From an uncultured Prevotellaceae bacterium (GTDB lineage: Bacteria > Bacteroidota > Bacteroidia > Bacteroidales > Bacteroidaceae): DNA of 64,000 nucleotides. The stretch is taken from positions 1-64,000 of the forward strand of contig OMXV01000039.1 of the NCBI GenBank assembly GCA_900315075.1, in the 5' to 3' direction. Below, piece by piece: positions 54,927 through 61,689 of this stretch (position 1 is the stretch's first letter; every line of letters starts with the position of its first letter). The position numbers and the translations under genes were made by a program. Below the pieces are notes generated by a model that saw nothing but the letters and a program-made list of their open reading frames with translations, did not search any database and was not told the origin of the DNA.

Positions 54927-56540
54927 ATGAGAGCATTCATCTCCGTCATATTCATTTCACTGGTTGGCATCTTGCCAGCGAGGAGTCAGTCACAGCAGGG
55001 GGACTCCCTGCTGTGGCGCGACTTCGCCTATATACGTGACAGCGACCCATGGTTGATGTCTACCAATAGTGCTGCGCTGACAAGGATGCATACTGCTAAT
55101 CTGTCAGAGGCGGAGATGGGTATTTCTGCAACAAGAGGTGGCTTTATTGATTTCTATCAGGCTGCACATGCAGTCAATGCGAATGTCCGTGTTGAGTCGC
55201 TCTATAGACTCACAGAACGAACGGTTGTCTATGGCGCAATGAGTTATGACAATTTTACAGGTCACGACATGGCTGGTTCGGCATTCTTATGCCCGAAATA
55301 CAAACCTTTCGATATAGTGGAGGATTCTCTTACCAACATAGGAAAGAAACACAGCGACACATATAGGTTGACGGGAGCAGTTGGAGTGGATCTCTACCAT
55401 GGGATGGCACTTGGAGGACGAATCGACTATACTACTGCCAACTATGCCAAATACAAGGATTTAAGGCATAAAAACAGTTTTATGGATTTGGAAGCTACTG
55501 CTGCTATCTATATCCCAATTGCAAGGTCGTTTCAGTTGGGAGGGAATTTCTATTATCGTCGTAATACAGAGTCATTGGTTTTCTCTACCTATGGAAAGAC
55601 CGACAAAACCTACAAGTCGTTGATTGACTATGGTGCTTTCATTGGCGAGGTGGAAGAGTTTGGCGTAGAGAGGTTTACCGACCACAACCGTGAACTCCCC
55701 CTCTTTGATGAATACTTCGGAGGTGGTGCACAGGTACAGTGGAACATCATGCCTCAGTTGAGATGGTATAATGATGTCAACGTGGTTCATCGTACGGGTT
55801 ATTATGGTAGGAAATCCCCCAGCACCACTCAACTCTCACATCATCATAGTCGGGTGGTGGAGATGGCTTCGCGTCTGTCGTTCAGTCATGGTAACACCGC
55901 ACACGAACTGGATTTCAGTCTGAGGACAGAAAATTTGGTTAACATGGAGGAACATTTTCGGGAACTGAAAAACGAAGCAGGTAGCAACTATTACGAGTAT
56001 TATGACGCGGTTAAGACAGCCAACAAGGTTTGGGCTGACGGAAGTGTGAGATATACGCTGTATATGGGTCTTGTACATGATATGCCTACAACTACCGTAA
56101 CGGTAGGCGTCAATTTCTTTCAACGGAAGCAGACGGCATACGACTTTCCCTATTTCCGTCGACAAAAGGTCGATAATCAGGAGGTCTTCGTCAATGCCAC
56201 TCGCCATTTTCCAATTGGTACAGGAATGATGTCGGTTACAGCCAGCGCTTCCTACCTTAAAGGATATGGCAAACCGTACATTGATGGGACAATGGCAGTA
56301 CCTTCCGACAAGCAAACACCACCACCACAGATGCAGACTTATCTCTATCGCGAATATGAGTATCTCACGACATCACAATATTCCATGGGGCTCTCCCTAC
56401 GTTATGCATATGCTATTCCCACCACGCAGGTGGCCACATATCTCAAAGGCACTATATACTACAGGAAAGCCAATGGCAACCACGGCTATATTGGTCGAGA
56501 CCATACTATCTTCAGCCTATCCCTTGGTTGTCTGTTCTGA
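54927..56540 (+). CDS. DUF6850 outer-membrane beta-barrel protein
   Basis: A 537-residue protein with signal peptide and many amphipathic strands, ending in aromatic-rich HTIFSLSLGCLF, as in outer-membrane barrels. It matches DUF6850, which in Bacteroidetes lies next to DUF4876. It may form a second channel for this locus. The start lies 12 bases after the preceding stop. Confidence 0.8.
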   Translation: MRAFISVIFISLVGILPARSQSQQGDSLLWRDFAYIRDSDPWLMSTNSAALTRMHTANLSEAEMGISATRGGFIDFYQAAHAVNANVRVESLYRLTERTVVYGAMSYDNFTGHDMAGSAFLCPKYKPFDIVEDSLTNIGKKHSDTYRLTGAVGVDLYHGMALGGRIDYTTANYAKYKDLRHKNSFMDLEATAAIYIPIARSFQLGGNFYYRRNTESLVFSTYGKTDKTYKSLIDYGAFIGEVEEFGVERFTDHNRELPLFDEYFGGGAQVQWNIMPQLRWYNDVNVVHRTGYYGRKSPSTTQLSHHHSRVVEMASRLSFSHGNTAHELDFSLRTENLVNMEEHFRELKNEAGSNYYEYYDAVKTANKVWADGSVRYTLYMGLVHDMPTTTVTVGVNFFQRKQTAYDFPYFRRQKVDNQEVFVNATRHFPIGTGMMSVTASASYLKGYGKPYIDGTMAVPSDKQTPPPQMQTYLYREYEYLTTSQYSMGLSLRYAYAIPTTQVATYLKGTIYYRKANGNHGYIGRDHTIFSLSLGCLF

Positions 56541-56555
56541 TGTCATAGACTTTAG

Positions 56556-56661
56556 CATAGCATGAGTAAACTCAATCTCTGCCCTTGCTTCGTACGTCGT
56601 TTGACTCTGCTCTCGCTGCTCCAATAATCCAATCTTCAATTTTCAATCTTCAATTTTCAAT
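56556..56661. repeat. Repeat C copy 2 and GAAAATT-type heptamer array
   Basis: 56556-56624 is almost identical to 23011-23079. It is followed by a TTCAATTTTCAATC array (56628-56661) ending at the M16 start codon. The whole piece is an insertion inside an operon, between DUF6850 and M16. Confidence 0.85.
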
Positions 56662-59469
56662 ATGAAAAATTTATTTTTCTCCTTCCTTTTCCTGCTGCCC
56701 ATCACCATGTCGGCGCAGCAGATGCCACAGGACCCAGCAGTCAAAATGGGTAAACTTAAAAATGGCATGACTTACTATATCCGGCATAATGCCAAAGAGC
56801 CTGGCCTCGCCGATTTCTATATCGCACAGCGAGTAGGCTCCATTTTGGAAGAACCACGCCAACGAGGCCTCGCCCATTTTTTGGAGCACATGGCATTCAA
56901 TGGTACTAAAAATTTCCCCGGAAAGGGAAAACGCCTTGGCATCGTGCCGTGGTGTGAGACAATCGGCGTGAAATTCGGAGCCAATCTCAATGCCTATACC
57001 AGTGTCGATCAGACGGTATATCATATCGGGGCTGCTCCCCTGAAACGTGAGGGCATTCTCGATTCATGCTTGCTCGTCTTGCACGACTGGAGTCACTATA
57101 TTCTCCTTGAGGATGCTGAAATCGACAAAGAACGGGGTGTCATCCATGAAGAGTGGCGCAATCGTCGTGCAGGCATGGCCATGCAGCGAATGCAAGAGGA
57201 TGTAATGCCTGTCATCTACAAAGGTTCTAAATACGAAGACTGTCTTCCTATTGGATCGATGGAGGTGGTTGATAACTTTCCCTATCAGGACCTACGCGAC
57301 TATTATCAGAAATGGTATCGCCCCGACTTGCAGGCGGTAATTGTAGTGGGCGATGTTGACGTCAATCAGGTGGAGCGGAAAATCAAGAAGATGTTTGGTT
57401 CGATACCGCTTCCCAAGAACAGGGCAGAGCGTATCTATTATCCTGTAGGTGACAACGAGACTATGATTGTTGCTATGCAACGCGACAAAGAGCAACCTAT
57501 TGTGCTGGCCAATCTTTATATGAAACGTGATGCCACGCCCGATGAGCTGAAAAACGATGTGGCTTACTTGCGTGGCGACTATGTGGACAATCTCATCCGT
57601 ATGATGCTTAACGACCGTCTCAGCGAGATTCGCCAGCAACCTAACCCTCCGTTTATGAGTGCCACAGGACGTGGGGGCGACTTCTTTGTCAGTCGCACCA
57701 AGGAGGCTTTTTCCATGAGTATCAGTTGTAAACAGGACAATATTCTCGGAGGCATAATGTCGGCTGTCACTGCCGCTGAACGCGCACGGCAGCATGGTTT
57801 TACACAGAGCGAGCTCGACCGTGCAAAGAAACTCGTGATGGCTTCCACAGAAAGACATTACAATGAACGAAATGACCGTCGCAACTCGTATTATGTGAAT
57901 CGCTGCGTGCGACATTTCCTTGCTGCAGAACCTTTGATTTCTACGGAATACGACTATCAGCTGACGCAACAGTTCAACCGTGAGGTGACACTCGATGAAG
58001 TGAATAAGGCGGTGCGTGAACTTATCACCGATCAGAACCAGGTGCTCGCACTCTATGGACCTGACAAAGATGAGGTGGTTTTCCCATCTGCTGAGATGTT
58101 ACGTCAGGTGGTCACAACGGCACAGATGCAGGCATACGCTCCATACACTGAGCCACAGTTGGCAGAGCAATTGCTCACAATATTGCCCACACCGGGAACC
58201 ATCGTCAGCGAGAAGCCATACGGCAACAATGGTTTTACCGAGATAGTACTATCAAATGGTATGCATGTCTTTGTGAAAACTACAGACTTTGAGAGCGATG
58301 CTGTGTCGATGCTGATGAGGGCTGATGGAGGTACCTCATTGTATCCAGATGCCGATATTCCCAATTTCTCACTTATCACCAGTGCTGTCACCGAAGGTGG
58401 AGTAGGGGACTTCGATGCCCTTACGCTAAAGAAAATGCTCACAGGAAAAGTGGTGAATGTACGACCATCTGTGGGGACAAAGGGACAAAGTATCAGTGGG
58501 TCGTCTTCTGTCAAAGATGTCAAGACGATGTTTGAACTCTCCTATCTCTATTTTACTCAACCACGACGTGATGATGATGCATTTAATGGTCTCGTCAATC
58601 GTACACGTTCGTTTCTTACCAATCGCAATGCCAGCCCGAAAGTGGATTATAACGACTCCATCAATGCCATCCTTTATGGGCATCATCCGCGGTTGGAGCC
58701 AACAAGGCAGGAAACCCTCGACCGCGCCAACTATGACCGCATCCTCGAAATCTACAAAGAGCGGTTCAGTGATGCCTCCAATTTCAATACCGTCATCATT
58801 GGAAATGTCGACCTCAATACTTTGCGCCCACTTCTCTGTCAGTATTTGGCCACGTTGCCAGCAACGCACAAAGGTGAGAAAACCAACGAAGCCAATGTGC
58901 CACGGATGGTGGAAGGGTCATCAGTTCATAAATTCTATAAACAACAGGCTACCCCATTGGCAAATGTCAGCGTCTTCTACTCTGCCGATATAGAGTTTTC
59001 ACCCAAAAGTGATTTGACACTTGACTTCCTCACACGTTGTCTGCAAATAGCATATACCGACTCCGTTCGTGAGGAGAAAGGTGGTACTTATGGTGTATCG
59101 GTAAGCTTCGACCTCGACAAGGACGAGAAGCCCAATACCACTTTGAGCATTTCGTATAAGGCAGATCCACAACGATACAATGAGTTGAATCCCATTATCT
59201 GCCAACAGTTGGAAAACATCGCCAAAAAAGGACCTGAGCCTACTTCTATGCAGAAAGTTAGGGAATATTTACTTAAACAATACGACCAGGTGGCTATCAC
59301 TAATGACTATTGGAGTTATGTGATATGGCATGAGATAGAGGATGGGGCTGATTTCGACCGCGACTATAAAATGATGGTTCGTAATATTACGGCATCCGAT
59401 GTGCAGCAAATGGCTCGCCAACTCATTGATGCTAAACGCTGCATCGAGGTTACCATGCTGTCGGAGTAA
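56662..59469 (+). CDS. M16 (insulinase/pitrilysin) zinc protease
   Basis: A 935-residue exported protease. After the signal peptide the zinc motif HFLEH is at residues 72-76 (inverted HxxEH), with the distal Glu in the DAEIDKERGVIHEEW segment. The inactive second half follows, with the R/Y pair expected to bind the substrate (EEKGGTYGVSVSF). It is therefore a two-domain peptidasome that cuts peptides or small proteins in the periplasm. Being in the same operon as a TonB receptor suggests it processes an imported protein, as FusC does for FusA. Confidence 0.92.
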   Translation: MKNLFFSFLFLLPITMSAQQMPQDPAVKMGKLKNGMTYYIRHNAKEPGLADFYIAQRVGSILEEPRQRGLAHFLEHMAFNGTKNFPGKGKRLGIVPWCETIGVKFGANLNAYTSVDQTVYHIGAAPLKREGILDSCLLVLHDWSHYILLEDAEIDKERGVIHEEWRNRRAGMAMQRMQEDVMPVIYKGSKYEDCLPIGSMEVVDNFPYQDLRDYYQKWYRPDLQAVIVVGDVDVNQVERKIKKMFGSIPLPKNRAERIYYPVGDNETMIVAMQRDKEQPIVLANLYMKRDATPDELKNDVAYLRGDYVDNLIRMMLNDRLSEIRQQPNPPFMSATGRGGDFFVSRTKEAFSMSISCKQDNILGGIMSAVTAAERARQHGFTQSELDRAKKLVMASTERHYNERNDRRNSYYVNRCVRHFLAAEPLISTEYDYQLTQQFNREVTLDEVNKAVRELITDQNQVLALYGPDKDEVVFPSAEMLRQVVTTAQMQAYAPYTEPQLAEQLLTILPTPGTIVSEKPYGNNGFTEIVLSNGMHVFVKTTDFESDAVSMLMRADGGTSLYPDADIPNFSLITSAVTEGGVGDFDALTLKKMLTGKVVNVRPSVGTKGQSISGSSSVKDVKTMFELSYLYFTQPRRDDDAFNGLVNRTRSFLTNRNASPKVDYNDSINAILYGHHPRLEPTRQETLDRANYDRILEIYKERFSDASNFNTVIIGNVDLNTLRPLLCQYLATLPATHKGEKTNEANVPRMVEGSSVHKFYKQQATPLANVSVFYSADIEFSPKSDLTLDFLTRCLQIAYTDSVREEKGGTYGVSVSFDLDKDEKPNTTLSISYKADPQRYNELNPIICQQLENIAKKGPEPTSMQKVREYLLKQYDQVAITNDYWSYVIWHEIEDGADFDRDYKMMVRNITASDVQQMARQLIDAKRCIEVTMLSE

Positions 59470-59495
59470 TAGCATAGCGCAGCGACCTCACAACC

Positions 59496-61280
59496 TCAAT
59501 ACGCTTGTTCATGAACGTCCCTGACGGCACGGCCGCTGGGGTCGTTCATGTTTTTGAAGGCTTCATCCCATTCCAACGCAATAGCTGTGCTGCATGCTAC
59601 GCTGGCCTCGCTGGGGACACTGCGGGCGGCAGAATCAGAGGGGAAGTGCTCGGCAAAAATTGAGCGGTAATAATATTCTTCTTTGTTCTTTGGCGGGTTG
59701 ATGGGGAAACGTTCAGCGGCTTGTGCCATCTGCTCGTCACTGACAGCATCAGCAGTCATCTGCTTTAGTGTGTCAATCCATGAATAACCTACGCCATCAC
59801 TGAATTGTTCTTTTTGTCGCCACACTACCTCGGTGGGGAGCAGGTCCGCAAAGGCCTCACGTACGATGCGTTTTTCCATCGTTTCAACCCCCTCTGGTTC
59901 CCCTTTCCGTAGGGGTAGAAAACGGGAGGGGCGGCACATCTTGGCCGACGGATTGGTGCGCATGGCTACATCAAGAAATTCCTTGTCGAGGAAAGGCACA
60001 CGTCCTTCCACACCCCATGCCGACAGACTCTTGTTGGCGCGAAGACAGTCATAGAGATGGAGCTTTGAGAGTTTGCGCACTGTCTCCTCATGGAAAGCCT
60101 TGGCATTAGGTGCTTTGTGGAAGTAAAGATAGCCACCGAAAATCTCGTCGGCCCCCTCGCCTGAGAGCACCATCTTGATTCCCATCGACTTGATGACACG
60201 GGCCAATAGGTACATTGGTGTGGATGCACGCACGGTGGTTACGTCATAGGTCTCGATGTAGTAGATGACATCGCGGATGGCATCAAGCCCTTCTTGAATG
60301 GTATAGTTGATTTCGTGATGCACTGTGCCGATATGTTCTGCCACCAACCTTGCTTTTGCCAAGTCGGGTGCCCCTTTTAGTCCCACGGCAAAAGAGTGCA
60401 ACCGTGGCCAATAGGCTTTTGTCTTGCTGTCGTCCTCGATGCGGTGTTCACTGAATTTCTGGGCGATGGCGGAGATGACGCTACTGTCAAGACCGCCAGA
60501 AAGAAGTACACCGTATGGGACGTCTGACATCAGTTGTCGGCGGACAGCATCCTCCAGGGAATCGTGAATAGCATCTACACTTGCCTCATTGTCTTTAACG
60601 GCGTCGTAGTCGAACCAATCACGTTGATAATAAGATTGATAATTCAATTTTCCATCTTCCATCTTCAATTTACCATCTTCCATCTTCAATTTACCATCTT
60701 CCATCTTCAATTTTCCATATAAAAAATGTCCCGGTGGAAATGGTTCATATTGTTCACACTGTCCTTCGAGCGCTTTCAACTCCGAGGCAACATAGATAGT
60801 GTCATCGCTATCAAAACCTATATATAGGGGGATGACACCGATAGGGTCGCGAGCGATGAGGATTTCGTCGCGCTCCTCATCATACAGCACGAAGGCAAAG
60901 ATGCCGCTGAGTTGTTCCAGCAGTTCTGTCATCTTTTGTCCTTGGGCTCTCGCTTCTTGATAGAGCGACAAAATCACCTCACAATCGCTGCCCGTTTGAT
61001 AATCATACTGCCCTGCATGGCGACGACGTATCTCTTGATGGTTATATATCTCGCCATTGACAGCCAGCACTTGTTTCCTGTCTGGAGAGTAGAGCGGTTG
61101 TCCACCCGACTCAGGATCTACGATGCTCAGTCGTTCGTGTGCCAGGATGGCGGAGCCGCCACAGTAAATGCCGCTCCAGTCTGGTCCGCGATGGCGGATT
61201 TTCTGACTCATTCTCAACGCTTTTTTACGCAACTCCTGCGTTTGTTTTTTTACATTCAGTATCGCTACAATTCCACACAT
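59496..61280 (-). CDS. asnB: Asparagine synthetase B, glutamine-hydrolysing
   Basis: About 594 residues. The start is placed at MCGIVAIL so that Cys2 becomes the nucleophile of the glutamine amidotransferase domain; a TACCTTTG box at 61307-61314 excludes the upstream ATG. The synthetase domain has LLSGGLDSSVIS (ATP pyrophosphatase loop) and LSGEGADEIFGGY. It makes asparagine from aspartate, glutamine and ATP. An in-frame insert GKLKMED three times lies near residues 188-208, in the linker between domains. In place of a frame break, the protein simply gains 21 residues. Confidence 0.95.
   Translation of the reverse strand: MCGIVAILNVKKQTQELRKKALRMSQKIRHRGPDWSGIYCGGSAILAHERLSIVDPESGGQPLYSPDRKQVLAVNGEIYNHQEIRRRHAGQYDYQTGSDCEVILSLYQEARAQGQKMTELLEQLSGIFAFVLYDEERDEILIARDPIGVIPLYIGFDSDDTIYVASELKALEGQCEQYEPFPPGHFLYGKLKMEDGKLKMEDGKLKMEDGKLNYQSYYQRDWFDYDAVKDNEASVDAIHDSLEDAVRRQLMSDVPYGVLLSGGLDSSVISAIAQKFSEHRIEDDSKTKAYWPRLHSFAVGLKGAPDLAKARLVAEHIGTVHHEINYTIQEGLDAIRDVIYYIETYDVTTVRASTPMYLLARVIKSMGIKMVLSGEGADEIFGGYLYFHKAPNAKAFHEETVRKLSKLHLYDCLRANKSLSAWGVEGRVPFLDKEFLDVAMRTNPSAKMCRPSRFLPLRKGEPEGVETMEKRIVREAFADLLPTEVVWRQKEQFSDGVGYSWIDTLKQMTADAVSDEQMAQAAERFPINPPKNKEEYYYRSIFAEHFPSDSAARSVPSEASVACSTAIALEWDEAFKNMNDPSGRAVRDVHEQAY
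60648..60718 (-). repeat. In-frame 21-bp repeat inside asnB
   Basis: On the minus strand about three 21-bp units (AAATTGAAGATGGAAGATGG), each three heptamers of the same type as the intergenic arrays (AAATTGA, AGATGGA). The insert, 63 bases, keeps the asnB frame. Confidence 0.9.
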
Positions 61281-61306
61281 ACTCTTTCCTTTTTGATAAT
61301 TGGACA

Positions 61307-61314
61307 CAAAGGTA
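61307..61314 (-). promoter_or_regulatory. Promoter -7 box of asnB
   Basis: TACCTTTG on the minus strand, 27 bases before the start codon at 61280. Confidence 0.65.
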
Positions 61315-61392
61315 AAACCTTTTGTTAGAATAATGAATGAAATATGGGCAAAATGTTTTTTAAATTAAAGAAAATGTTTCAAATTGATATAA

Positions 61393-61560
61393 TATCTTTG
61401 TTTGTAATAACAAAATGATTGATTTGGTGGATTGCCTCTTTCATATTGACACATCAAATGTAAAAGTCAATGTCGTAATCCCCAAGCCGTCGTAGGGGGA
61501 TGCTCTCTTTCACTGTGGATACCTCCTTGCTTTATAAAATAGTAGGCAATGGAGGTGCTG
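61393..61560 (+). ncRNA. Candidate small RNA or leader with three hairpins
   Basis: TATCTTTG at 61393-61400 is a plus-strand promoter box with no gene right behind it. The next 160 bases hold hairpins at about 61448-61469 (TTGAC/GTCAA), 61478-61501 (ATCCCC/GGGGAT) and 61521-61556 (ACCTCC-TTGC with GCAA-T-GGAGGT, a 10-bp stem with one bulge). Only a 26-codon frame occurs. There is no clear terminator. The Omp28 gene has its own box at 61663-61670, so this may be a separate RNA. Confidence 0.4.
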
Positions 61561-61662
61561 TGATAATGACAAAATGTTACTAAATGTGTTCTTCTATGCT
61601 GTTATTTGTAGTATTTTTGTTATTTTTATTTCATTTTGCTTGTTTTGTTGATGGAAAAGATA

Positions 61663-61670
61663 TAATTTTG
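61663..61670 (+). promoter_or_regulatory. Promoter -7 box of the Omp28-like gene
   Basis: TAATTTTG, 19 bases before the start codon at 61690. The -33 element is unclear. Confidence 0.5.
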
Positions 61671-61689
61671 CCATAAATTGCTATTGATT

